Assembly: GCA_037478835.1 (NCBI GenBank)
Contig: JBBFLV010000002.1
Span: 186,001-250,000, forward strand
DNA: 64,000 bases
DNA from: 630D-37 sp037478835
GTDB lineage: Bacteria; Chloroflexota; Anaerolineae; Anaerolineales; Villigracilaceae
Reading direction: 5' to 3'
Shown: piece by piece, positions 17,009 through 25,236 of the stretch
Layout of the letters: the number at the start of each line of letters is the position of its first letter
Position numbering within the stretch: position 1 is the stretch's first letter
Notes under the pieces: generated by a model
Told to the model about the DNA's origin: nothing
The model's database searches: none
The model's input: only the letters and a program-made list of their open reading frames with translations
Made by a program: the position numbers and the translations under genes

Positions 17009-18610
17009 TTGAAACGAAAGACATCCTCAAACCCTGAAGTTTCTTCTATGAGTCAACTGCGAATTACCGATGACTTGGAAGCCTTGCTCGCCGTTTTACC
17101 GGAGGATATTCGACGGGCGGTTGAGCAGGCCAATGATAGCGACAATCTACTGGAAGTGATCCTCGATCTGGGACGGGTACCGACGGCACGGTTTGTCGAC
17201 CGCGAGATCGTGCTCCGCGATCGGGAGGTGACGCGCGAGGAGATCGATTACGTGGATGCGCGCGTCGGCGAATTCGATGCCGATAACCGCGCCGGGATCG
17301 AACGCACCCTGCACCGTATCTCGGCCATCCGCAACCGCCGCGGGCACATCGTCGGCCTGACCTTGCGCGTTGGACGCGCCGTGTACGGTACGATCGACAT
17401 CATCGAGGACATCATCACCTCCGGCAAGAGCATCCTCTTGCTGGGGCGACCCGGCGTAGGGAAGACCACCCTGCTGCGCGAAGCCGCACGCATCCTGGCC
17501 GAGACCCGAAGGGTGGTGATCGTGGATACCTCCAACGAGATCGGTGGAGATGGCGATGTGCCGCACCCGGCGATCGGCAAAGCGCGCCGTATGCAGGTGC
17601 GGGAACCGATGCTGCAGCACGAAGTGATGATCGAGGCGGTCGAAAACCACAACCCGGAAGTGATCGTCATCGACGAGATCGGCCGGGAGCTGGAAGCGGC
17701 CGCGGCGCGCACCATTGCCGAACGCGGCGTGCAGCTGATCGGCACGGCACACGGGAACACGTTGGAAAACCTGCTCCTCAACCCCACCCTGAGCGATCTG
17801 GTAGGCGGGATCGAGGCGGTGACGCTTTCGGATGAGGAAGCGCGTCGGCGCGGCACGCAGAAGACGGTGCTGGAGCGTCGCGCTCCGCCCACGTTTGATA
17901 TTCTGATCGAAATCCAGCAGCGCGATCGCCTGGCGATCCACATGGATGTGGCCGCTTCGGTGGATGCCTTGTTGCGCGGCCGTCCCTTGCCGCCGGAGAT
18001 CCGCACGCGCGAGCCGGATGGGCAGATCCGCATCGAGCGCGCCCCCCAGCGCCCGACGGAGGGTCGGGAATCTCCCTTTCATCGTACCCCGTCGCCAGAA
18101 AGTAGCCGGCTTTTTCCATCCTCCCAGGATGCTACCCCCTCGTTGACCCCGATCCGCATTTACCCTTACGGCGTGGCGCGCAATCGATTGATGCAGGCGG
18201 CCAAGCGTTTGGGGGTGCCGGCCATCCTGGTACGTAGCGCCGATGAGGCCCAGGCGCTGGTCACGCTGCGCACCTATTACCGCAATCACCAGCATACGAT
18301 CCTGGAGGCCGAGGAACGCGGCGTGCCGATCTACGTCTTGCGCTCGAACACGGTCAACCAGATCGAGCAGTTCCTGGGCGATCTGTTCAACTTGCCTTCG
18401 GATGAGCTGCCACCCCATGAGATGGAGGCCATTCGGGAGCAGACCGAACGCGCCATTCAGGCGGTCTTGAACGGTGAGCGCTGGGTGGACTTGCCGCCGG
18501 CGCCGGCCTTTGTGCGCCGTTTGCAGCATGAAATGGCGCGGCAGGCCGATCTGATCTCCCATTCCTACGGGAAGGAGCCGCGCCGCCACGTGCGCATCTT
18601 CCGCGAATAG
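17009..18610 (+). CDS. R3H-domain AAA ATPase, Ycf45/SpoIIIAA-like
   Basis: The protein is 533 residues from TTG 17009. A frame-open GTG/ATG at 16913 lies upstream of the promoter, and ATG 17048 is the other plausible start. The ATPase core (about residues 60-330) has Walker A GRPGVGKTTLLREAA, Walker B VIVIDEIG and IGTAHGNTLENLL, as in SpoIIIAA and the plastid/cyanobacterial Ycf45 family. A variable linker follows, then a region like KH/R3H: the C-terminus has R...H and SYGKEPRRHVRIF, which are R3H nucleic-acid-binding features. Its function is unknown; single-stranded nucleic-acid handling is inferred. It is followed 46 nt later by tmk and then comEC. Confidence 0.85.
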   Translation: MKRKTSSNPEVSSMSQLRITDDLEALLAVLPEDIRRAVEQANDSDNLLEVILDLGRVPTARFVDREIVLRDREVTREEIDYVDARVGEFDADNRAGIERTLHRISAIRNRRGHIVGLTLRVGRAVYGTIDIIEDIITSGKSILLLGRPGVGKTTLLREAARILAETRRVVIVDTSNEIGGDGDVPHPAIGKARRMQVREPMLQHEVMIEAVENHNPEVIVIDEIGRELEAAAARTIAERGVQLIGTAHGNTLENLLLNPTLSDLVGGIEAVTLSDEEARRRGTQKTVLERRAPPTFDILIEIQQRDRLAIHMDVAASVDALLRGRPLPPEIRTREPDGQIRIERAPQRPTEGRESPFHRTPSPESSRLFPSSQDATPSLTPIRIYPYGVARNRLMQAAKRLGVPAILVRSADEAQALVTLRTYYRNHQHTILEAEERGVPIYVLRSNTVNQIEQFLGDLFNLPSDELPPHEMEAIREQTERAIQAVLNGERWVDLPPAPAFVRRLQHEMARQADLISHSYGKEPRRHVRIFRE

Positions 18611-18614
18611 CTCT

Positions 18615-18652
18615 CTCCATCCTACGGTCCACCGTCTACCGTCCATCGCCTA
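18615..18652 (+). repeat. GTCCACCGTCTACCGTC intergenic repeat
   Basis: The gap between the R3H ATPase gene and tmk is filled by units of TACGGTCCACCGTCTACC. The same words occur at 9880-9925 and, inverted, at 6793-6830 and 23590-23632. Confidence 0.6.
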
Positions 18653-18656
18653 GCCT

Positions 18657-19268
18657 ATGTTCATCACCCTAGAGGGACCGGAAGGCTCCGGTAAGACTTC
18701 TCATCTTATGGCCTTGGCCCGCTACCTGGAAGGGCGCGGGCTGCGCGTCTATTGCACGCGCGAGCCGGGGGGGACGCCGATCGGGGAGCAGATTCGGGCG
18801 GTGATCCACGATCTGCGTAACCAGGAGATGCACCCGCGCACCGAGACCCTGCTCTACCAGGCAGCACGGGCGCAGCTGGTGGAACAGGAGATCCGCCCGC
18901 GGCTGGCCGCCGGGGAATGGGTGCTTTGCGATCGCTACGCCGATTCGACGCTGGCCTACCAGGGCTACGGTCACCGGCAGGACCTGGAACAGGTGCGCAT
19001 CCTGATCCGTTATGCCACCGGCGGGCTGATGCCCGATCTGACCTTTTTGCTGGATGTGGCCGTGGAGATCGGCTTGCGACGGAAACAACAGAACGGCGCC
19101 GAGTGGAACCGCCTGGATGCGTATGCGCTGGAATTCCATCAACGCGTGCGCCGGGGTTACCTAGAGCTGGCCGCGGCCGAGCCGGGACGTTGGGTGGTGG
19201 TGGATGCTTCCCAACCGTGGGAAGAGGTGCAGGCGCAGCTGCGCCGGGCGATCGATGCCAGGCTTTGA
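18657..19268 (+). CDS. tmk: Thymidylate kinase
   Basis: The protein is 203 residues, typical for bacterial dTMP kinase. It phosphorylates dTMP to dTDP. P-loop GPEGSGKTSH is at residues 7-16, the substrate motif TREPGGTPIGE follows near 35, the DRYADST motif near 93, and the LID region near RKQQNGAEWNRLD. Its stop overlaps the comEC TTG start by the tetranucleotide TTGA, indicating translational coupling. Confidence 0.96.
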   Translation: MFITLEGPEGSGKTSHLMALARYLEGRGLRVYCTREPGGTPIGEQIRAVIHDLRNQEMHPRTETLLYQAARAQLVEQEIRPRLAAGEWVLCDRYADSTLAYQGYGHRQDLEQVRILIRYATGGLMPDLTFLLDVAVEIGLRRKQQNGAEWNRLDAYALEFHQRVRRGYLELAAAEPGRWVVVDASQPWEEVQAQLRRAIDARL

Positions 19269-21751
19269 GCTTGATCGTGCTTTCCTATCCCCTGCTCCGC
19301 TATTCGCTGGCTTTTTTGGCAGGCATCCTGCTGGCCTCACGCGGCCTTGTGCCTTTGTCAGGCTGGCTGTGGCTGTGCTTCGGCGCCGCGGGGGCCTTTT
19401 TGCTGCTGCGCGGTTACGGGTCGCTTGGTGTGCGGCCGGCGGAAACGCCCACGGGGCAGGCGGCCTGGAAAGGGGCACTTCGCTCCGGCGCCGCGGCGGC
19501 TACGTCGCTTTTTCCCCTTCTCTTTTTCCTTTCCTTGGGGGGCTTGCGCTACCTCTTCGCCCAGCCGCAGATCGATGCGCATCACATTGCTTGGTATGTC
19601 GATCGCGATTATGACCTGATCCTGACGGCGCGCCTGGTGGAACCGCCGGAAGTGCGCGATACGGAAACGTTGCTGCGCCTGGAAGTGCAAAGCGTGGATA
19701 CAGGGGACGAGGTGCTGGCGGTACGCGGGCTGATCCTGGCACAGGTTCCGGAACGCGTGGAGTTTGCCTACGGCGACCTTTTGCGCCTGCGAGGGCGGTT
19801 GGAAACACCACCGGTGGGCGAACTTTTTTCTTACCGCGATTATCTGGCGCGACGCGGCGTTTACGCCTATATGCGGGAAGCGCAGGTGAGCTACCTGGAA
19901 GGTGGGGGCAATCCACTCCTGCGCCTGACGTTTGCCCTGCGCGGCTATTCGCGCCTGTTGCTCCACCGTTTCTATCCTGACCCGGCGGCCTCGTTGCTGG
20001 CCGGGATTTTGCTCGGTGATGAGGGTGGGCTTTCGAGAGAGTGGGTACGCGCTTTTAAGGTCACCGGTACTTCCCACATCATTGCCATTTCCGGGTTTAA
20101 TATTGCCATCATTGTGGCGCTGTTCGGCTCGTCCTTTGGGCGGCTTTTAGGGCCGCGGCGCGGGGCGGTGGTGGCAATTCTGGGCGTGATCTTCTATACC
20201 ATCCTGGTGGGAGCGGAAGCCTCGGTGGTGCGGGCGGCGATCATGGGGACGGTGGGCATTCTGGGGCAGCAGCTCTACCGGCGCCAGGTGGGGCTGAATA
20301 CGCTGGCTTTTACTGCGGCGCTGATGGCGCTCTTTTCCCCGTTTGTGCTCTGGGATGTGGGCTTTCAGCTTTCTTTCTTTGCCACGTTGGGGCTGATCCT
20401 GTTCGGTGCTCCCTTGCAGCAGGCGGCCGAGCGCCGGCTGAGGCGGATTGCTCCCTCTGCCATTTGGGTCTCGCCTGGGGTACAATTCCTTTCCGATGCC
20501 GTGCTTCTAACGCTGGCGGCGCAGATCACCACCCTGCCGATTATGGCCTATCACTTTCAGCAAATTTCCCTGATCGCCTTTTTGGCCAATCCGTTCATCT
20601 TACCGGTGCAGCCGGCGGTGATGATCTTGGGGGGCGCTTCCCTGTTGCTCGGTTGGATATGGCCTCCCTTGGGGCAGGTTGCTGCGTGGATCGCCTGGCC
20701 TTTTCCGGCCTATACCTTGAAAATGGTGGAGACGTTTGCGCGCGCCCCCGGCGCCGTTTTGAGCCTGAACACGGTGCCGCTTTGGGGCGTGATCGCGTAT
20801 TATGCAGCGCTTCTTTTTTGGACCTTGGGCCCGCCGCGCCGGGAAAAGGCTTTGGAGGCCCTTCGGCGATGGGTGCCGGCCGGGCTTTTGGCCTCGGTGG
20901 TGATCCTGATCAGCCTGGCGCTGCTCCTCTGGCGGGCGGTGTTTGCCTTACCGGATGGACGCTTGCACCTTACTTTCCTGAGCGTAGGCTCTGCCGATGC
21001 GGTCCTGATCCGCACGCCGGGCGGTAAGTGGGTGCTGATCAACGGAGGGCCTTCGGCCAATTTGCTTTCGCAGGCGCTGGGAGATCGGTTTTCGCCTTTT
21101 GAGCGCCGGCTGGAGTGGTTGATCGTCGCCTCCACACAGCAGGAACAGCTGGCCGCTTTACCCTGGGTGCTGGAGCGCTACCCGCCGCGTCGGGTGCTCT
21201 GGGCGGGTTTGCCGCAGGCTTCGAGCGCCTCGCGCGCCTTGGATGCCTGGCTGACGGAGCGAGGCGTGCCGGTCACGTTTGCCGAGGCCGGCCAGGTGCT
21301 TGATCTGGGGCAGGGAGCCGAGCTCGAAGTGGCGGCCAACGGAAAGCGCGGGGCGGTGTTGCTGGTGCGGTGGAAGCAATTTCGCGCCCTGCTCCCGATC
21401 GGGTTGGATTCGGAGCTGCTAGAACAACTGCCACGGCGCGCCGATCTGCGGAACGTGACCCTCTTCAGCTTGCCCGATTCGGGTTATCCGGCGCTGCTTT
21501 CAAAGGAATGGCTGGCCGAGCTGGCTCCGCAGGTGGTGATCTTGAGCGTGGCCGCCGATGATCCCTTCGGCAACCCGACGCCGGAGGTGCTCAAAATGCT
21601 TCGACCCTATTCGCTGATCCGCACCGACCTGGCCGGCTGGATTCAGGTGAGCACGGATGGCGAGAAACTTTGGATTTCTTCCGAACATCCATTCTCCCTC
21701 CCACCGCTCCCCGCTCCGGGCAAGGGGGAAGACCTTTATCCTATGCCATGA
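19265..21751 (+). CDS. comEC: ComEC/Rec2-family DNA-uptake channel with degenerate metallo-beta-lactamase domain
   Basis: The protein is 828 residues from TTG 19265, overlapping tmk; GTG 19277 is an alternative. The N-terminal hydrophobic segments are followed by a DUF4131 soluble domain (about 110-220). The competence domain (about 240-520) carries LLGDEGGLSREWVRAF and GTSHIIAISGFNIAI, and forms the membrane channel for incoming single-stranded DNA. The C-terminal part resembles the metallo-beta-lactamase domain (FLSVGSADAVLI, WVLINGG), but where active homologues have HxHxDH it reads VASTQQEQL. Metal binding and nuclease activity are therefore probably lost. No other competence genes are near. 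Confidence 0.9.
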   Translation: MSLIVLSYPLLRYSLAFLAGILLASRGLVPLSGWLWLCFGAAGAFLLLRGYGSLGVRPAETPTGQAAWKGALRSGAAAATSLFPLLFFLSLGGLRYLFAQPQIDAHHIAWYVDRDYDLILTARLVEPPEVRDTETLLRLEVQSVDTGDEVLAVRGLILAQVPERVEFAYGDLLRLRGRLETPPVGELFSYRDYLARRGVYAYMREAQVSYLEGGGNPLLRLTFALRGYSRLLLHRFYPDPAASLLAGILLGDEGGLSREWVRAFKVTGTSHIIAISGFNIAIIVALFGSSFGRLLGPRRGAVVAILGVIFYTILVGAEASVVRAAIMGTVGILGQQLYRRQVGLNTLAFTAALMALFSPFVLWDVGFQLSFFATLGLILFGAPLQQAAERRLRRIAPSAIWVSPGVQFLSDAVLLTLAAQITTLPIMAYHFQQISLIAFLANPFILPVQPAVMILGGASLLLGWIWPPLGQVAAWIAWPFPAYTLKMVETFARAPGAVLSLNTVPLWGVIAYYAALLFWTLGPPRREKALEALRRWVPAGLLASVVILISLALLLWRAVFALPDGRLHLTFLSVGSADAVLIRTPGGKWVLINGGPSANLLSQALGDRFSPFERRLEWLIVASTQQEQLAALPWVLERYPPRRVLWAGLPQASSASRALDAWLTERGVPVTFAEAGQVLDLGQGAELEVAANGKRGAVLLVRWKQFRALLPIGLDSELLEQLPRRADLRNVTLFSLPDSGYPALLSKEWLAELAPQVVILSVAADDPFGNPTPEVLKMLRPYSLIRTDLAGWIQVSTDGEKLWISSEHPFSLPPLPAPGKGEDLYPMP

Positions 21752-21760
21752 CGAGGGATT

Positions 21761-22756
21761 ATGTTTTCTGCGACGGCTGTGGCCTGTAGCAATATCGCTT
21801 TTATCAAGTATTGGGGAAATCGTGATGAAAGGTTGCGCTTGCCGGCCAACGGTTCCATCTCGATGAACTTGGCCGGGCTGGAGACGCGCACGCGGGTGAC
21901 GTTTTCGCCCGATCTGCCGAGCGATCGGCTGACGATCAACGGGCAGGAGGTCGAAGGGGAGGCGCTGCGACGGGTGAGCGCTTTTCTGGACGTCGTTCGG
22001 GCTTGGGCCGGGCGCGAATGGCGAGCTCAGGTGGAAAGCGAGAACACTTTTCCGGCCGGGGTAGGGATCGCTTCTTCGGCTTCGGCTTTTGCGGCGCTGG
22101 CGCTGGCGGCTTCGCGCGCTTTGGGCCTGGACCTGCAGGAACGCGCCCTCTCCCGATTGGCGCGGCGCGGTTCGGGTTCGGCTTGTCGCTCGGTGCCGGC
22201 CGGGTTCGTGGAATGGCAGGCCGGGGAAAGCGATGAGGATTCGTTTGCTTTTTCGCTCGCGCCTGCGGATCACTGGGCCTTGGCCGATTGCATTGCGCTG
22301 GTGAGTACGAAGCACAAAGAGGTTGGGTCGACTCAAGGACATGCCCTGGCATGGAGCAGCCCGCTGCAGGCGGCGCGCGTGGCCGATGCGCCGCGGCGCT
22401 TGGACCTGTGTCGTCAGGCGATTTTGAGCCGCGATTTTGAGGCGTTGGCGCAGGTGGTGGAGCTGGATTCCGATCTGATGCATGCGGTGATGATGACCTC
22501 TTCGCCGCCGCTGCTCTACTGGCAACCGGCTACGGTCGCCATTTTGCATCAGGTGCGTGCCTGGCGAAAGCAGGGATGGCCGGTGTGCTATACGATCGAT
22601 GCCGGGCCGAATGTGCACGTGATCTGTGCCCAGGAGGTCCGCACGCGGGTGCAGGCGGAATTGCGACAGATCCAGGGCGTGCAGGATGTGCTGATCGCAT
22701 GGCCCGGTGAGGGAGCAAGGGTGATTGAGGATGGGCAGAAAGAGGGTGGAGGGTAG
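21761..22756 (+). CDS. mvaD: Mevalonate-pathway decarboxylase (diphosphomevalonate or phosphomevalonate decarboxylase)
   Basis: The protein is 331 residues of the GHMP kinase superfamily. Signatures are the N-terminal NIAFIKYWGNRD, the ATP-site GVGIASSASAFAALALA near residue 105, and GSGSACRSVPAGFVEW near residue 148, all typical of the decarboxylase that yields isopentenyl diphosphate. In Chloroflexota some homologues act on mevalonate 5-phosphate instead and work with isopentenyl phosphate kinase, so the exact substrate is uncertain. The ATG follows comEC by 9 nt with GAGGG upstream. Other mevalonate genes are not in the window. Confidence 0.9.
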   Translation: MFSATAVACSNIAFIKYWGNRDERLRLPANGSISMNLAGLETRTRVTFSPDLPSDRLTINGQEVEGEALRRVSAFLDVVRAWAGREWRAQVESENTFPAGVGIASSASAFAALALAASRALGLDLQERALSRLARRGSGSACRSVPAGFVEWQAGESDEDSFAFSLAPADHWALADCIALVSTKHKEVGSTQGHALAWSSPLQAARVADAPRRLDLCRQAILSRDFEALAQVVELDSDLMHAVMMTSSPPLLYWQPATVAILHQVRAWRKQGWPVCYTIDAGPNVHVICAQEVRTRVQAELRQIQGVQDVLIAWPGEGARVIEDGQKEGGG

Positions 22757-22775
22757 GAGTTAGGAGAAAAAATCT

Positions 22776-22820
22776 GTGTTTATCCTAGACTCGTATGCCT
22801 TGCTGGCTTTCTTTGAGGTG
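22776..22820 (+). pseudogene. Possible remnant of a PIN-domain (VapC-like) toxin gene
   Basis: A GTG preceded by GGAG opens a frame reading VFILDSYALLAFFE, the classic first strand and helix of PIN-domain RNases, including the first catalytic Asp. After 14-15 codons the resemblance stops and the frame runs 61 codons into the antisense of the next gene. This looks like the 5' stub of a deleted toxin gene. The evidence is short and could be chance. Confidence 0.4.
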
Positions 22821-22895
22821 GTAAATGGCTTCGCTGCCAGAACGGAAAGACGCTCATGTTTTGGAGCAGGGGGCATCTCTTTTGGGAGAAACATT

Positions 22896-23489
22896 TCAAC
22901 CCGAAAAGAAAATGGTAATGGAAGCGATATACCAATGGATGATGAATGGGTAGAGGAATGAATCGGTGCGACGGGCGATCCAGCCGAAAGCATAGCCGCC
23001 GAAAAGCGTGGTGATCGTTTCGATCTCCGGTTTGCCGATGTGCGCCAGTGCGAACGGGACGGCGTGCAACCATAGTCCATCTGGGCCATAGGCGCGTAGA
23101 TAGGCAAAGAGGATCCAGCCGCGGAAGAAGAATTCCCAGCCGATCAGCTCGATGAATGTATTCCACGGCAGTTCATACAGATCGGGTTGGTAATACGAAC
23201 GCATTTCTTGGCTTTGCCGGACGACCAGGAAGAGCACCGGCGTGGTGATCAGCACGGCGAGTAGGGTGATCCCCAGTCCAAGTTTCCAGTTTCCCAGCCG
23301 GAAGCCGTAATCGGCGGGGCGTTTGCGGCTCAGGAAAATGACAAGCAGGGGAATGAACAAGTAAAGTATTAGACGATCGAACTCTTTGCGGGGGGTGAGA
23401 CGGTGATAGGCATCGACGGTCAGCAGGAGGGTGCTTAAAATGGTGATCAGTGGGGCTTCTGGGAGGCGGATGGAACGGAGGAGGGTCAT
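22896..23489 (-). CDS. CPBP-family intramembrane glutamic protease
   Basis: The protein is 197 residues with about six membrane segments. The CPBP (Abi/CAAX) motifs are present in altered form: WEFFFRGW near residue 117 (family EExxxR, here with Trp for the first Glu), FALAH near residue 148, and IIHWYIAS at the C-terminus. The family cleaves within membranes or processes prenylated or secreted peptides. An AGGAG precedes the ATG. It lies convergent with the decayed PIN frame. Activity is uncertain because the first Glu of the pair is replaced. Confidence 0.8.
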   Translation of the reverse strand: MTLLRSIRLPEAPLITILSTLLLTVDAYHRLTPRKEFDRLILYLFIPLLVIFLSRKRPADYGFRLGNWKLGLGITLLAVLITTPVLFLVVRQSQEMRSYYQPDLYELPWNTFIELIGWEFFFRGWILFAYLRAYGPDGLWLHAVPFALAHIGKPEIETITTLFGGYAFGWIARRTDSFLYPFIIHWYIASITIFFSG

Positions 23490-23509
23490 GAGGGTAACTC
23501 CTGGTGGAT

Positions 23510-23632
23510 TGGAGAGCGGGAGAACGGGAGAGCGGGAGAGAGGGAGAACGGGAGAACGGGAGAGCGGGAGAGGGGAGCGGGGGAGAGGAAGTAGCTACAG
23601 TCCACGGTCGGTGGTCTATGGTCTATTCTCCA
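23510..23632 (+). repeat. Polypurine GGGAGAACG/GGGAGAGCG tandem tract plus GGTCTATGGTC units
   Basis: About 80 nt of GGGAGA-type purine repeats followed by 40 nt of CCACGGTCGGTGGTCTATGG units. It is the same two-part structure as 6790-7018 but in inverted order. It lies between two minus-strand genes. Confidence 0.7.
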
Positions 23633-25236
23633 CCCTCGCGCGGGGCTTCGCGCCAGATGGCGGCGGAGGAGCTACCGTAAATATCGGCAACGATCACGCG
23701 ATCTCCTTTCACCATCTTGCCTTTGTAGGGCTTTTCACCTTGGTAAACGCGCCAGCCATCGAGGATGAGAGGGAAGGGGCCATCGGCTAGGATCCATTCC
23801 CCGTTGTATTTGCGGGCAAAGTGGATATGGCGACCGGTGGCAATGCCGCCTTCACAGGAAGGTCGCCCCAGGCGATCGCCGGCATTGACGAAGACGCCTT
23901 TCGGCACGCGCCCTTCGCGTGCCAGGTGAAGGTAGATCAGCACCCAGCCGGTTTGCTCACGGCCATCCCCATCCAGATCGATCACGACCAGGCCGTTCTC
24001 CGAACGTACAACCAGGCCAGAAGCAGCGGCAACCGCCCATTGATCGGAAGGATCGCATCCTTTGGTGGCGCTGGAGGGGGCAAAATCGATCGCGGCCAGA
24101 GGACCATTGCGCTCCCAGGCGGCATGTGGACCGCCGGTGAAGACCCACATGATGCCAGGCTCGAAGGGCAGGATCAGCGGCGGCTCGGTCAGGCCGGCAG
24201 GGAAGAGAGGCTCTACCTGGGCGACGCGCGCTTCAACATCTCCGAACATGCGCCGATAGAGCTCGGTGAATCCACTCAGCGCGGCATCCCAGGAGGGGCG
24301 ATCGTAGAGCCGGGCGAAGAGGTGATAGAGTGCCACAGTACCGGCGTTCAGGCGCGGATCCAGGCGCAAGGTTTCGCCATTCGGGAAGGTCAGCTCGGTG
24401 AATGTTCCCTGTCTCCAGCCGTAATAGGCGACGTCCATTTGGGAGATGGCCCATAATAGCTGCAGGAAGAGCCCTTTATGGGTGCTATCCGGGTATCCCA
24501 GTGGATATTCACTGTGGAATGGGTCGGGGGTGCTATAAACCCACCTTCCCTGGAATTCTAATAGGGCGAGGAGCAGGCGCGGGTTGACCGAATTCTCCTC
24601 TGCGACGCGGCGAATGATGGTAGCAGCGTCCGTCCAGCCGCTAGGGTTGATATATTCGCGGTGCCGGCGCAGTGCGCCCGGAGCCTGGCTCACGAAAGCG
24701 TTGACATCGAAATCGGCGGCAGTGGCCGAAAGGACGTATTCGCTATCGGGGAGTATGCGCTGATAGGGCGAGGTCTCCTGTAAACGGTTTGGGATGATGA
24801 GCAAGGTGCCGGGAGGGATAAGCCCCTGCTGTGGCAGGGAAGAGAGGGAGTAAATCTCTTGCTCGGAGACGCCAAAGCGCTTCGCCAAGGCGGGTAGCCA
24901 ATCGCCGCTTTGGGAGGTGTATTGAAAGAGCGGGCCATCCGGCGTGGGAGGCAGGTTGGGCGTTGCGGTGGGGGTAATGCTGGGGGTGGGGGTGGCAGGA
25001 AGCGTCGGTGTGGCCGAGGCCGAAGGTGGCCGCGCCGGCTCCGGGGTCGTGGAGGTGTGCGCCAGGCTCACGGACGGGGTTGCAAGCGTCGGCGTGAGAG
25101 GCGGATCGGCGAGAGCAGTCCACGCGCCGGCGGTCGGCGTTGGATAGATTCCCCAAATCTCAGAAGCAGGGATGCAGGCTTGCAGGAGGATCAAAAGGAG
25201 GAGAATGAGATTAACGCCGGATGGTGTTGATTTCAT
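23623..25236 (-). CDS. LysM / M23-peptidase lipoprotein (paralogue 2)
   Basis: The protein is 537 residues from ATG 25236, which has GAAGAAGG just upstream; a longer open frame from 25302 would lie inside the preceding gene. A lipoprotein signal with LLQAC is followed by a Pro/Thr-rich linker to about 105. A LysM-like domain follows (SGDWLPALAKRFGVSEQEI to LLIIPNRL), then a middle domain with SVNPRLLLALLEFQG resembling a lysozyme-like fold, then an M23 (LytM) domain. M23 zinc ligands are seen as GGPHAAW, AAIDFA and GRHIHFA. It probably cleaves or remodels peptidoglycan outside the membrane. It overlaps its upstream paralogue by 26 nt. Confidence 0.85.
   Translation of the reverse strand: MKSTPSGVNLILLLLILLQACIPASEIWGIYPTPTAGAWTALADPPLTPTLATPSVSLAHTSTTPEPARPPSASATPTLPATPTPSITPTATPNLPPTPDGPLFQYTSQSGDWLPALAKRFGVSEQEIYSLSSLPQQGLIPPGTLLIIPNRLQETSPYQRILPDSEYVLSATAADFDVNAFVSQAPGALRRHREYINPSGWTDAATIIRRVAEENSVNPRLLLALLEFQGRWVYSTPDPFHSEYPLGYPDSTHKGLFLQLLWAISQMDVAYYGWRQGTFTELTFPNGETLRLDPRLNAGTVALYHLFARLYDRPSWDAALSGFTELYRRMFGDVEARVAQVEPLFPAGLTEPPLILPFEPGIMWVFTGGPHAAWERNGPLAAIDFAPSSATKGCDPSDQWAVAAASGLVVRSENGLVVIDLDGDGREQTGWVLIYLHLAREGRVPKGVFVNAGDRLGRPSCEGGIATGRHIHFARKYNGEWILADGPFPLILDGWRVYQGEKPYKGKMVKGDRVIVADIYGSSSAAIWREAPREGGE

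Noticed and set aside
17147..18646. A 499-codon minus-strand frame opposite the R3H ATPase
   Set aside because: No family resemblance, and the plus strand carries clear Walker motifs.
18917..19264. The N-terminal extension of the comEC frame into tmk
   Set aside because: It is an out-of-frame reading of tmk; the hydrophobic ComEC start begins after the tmk stop.
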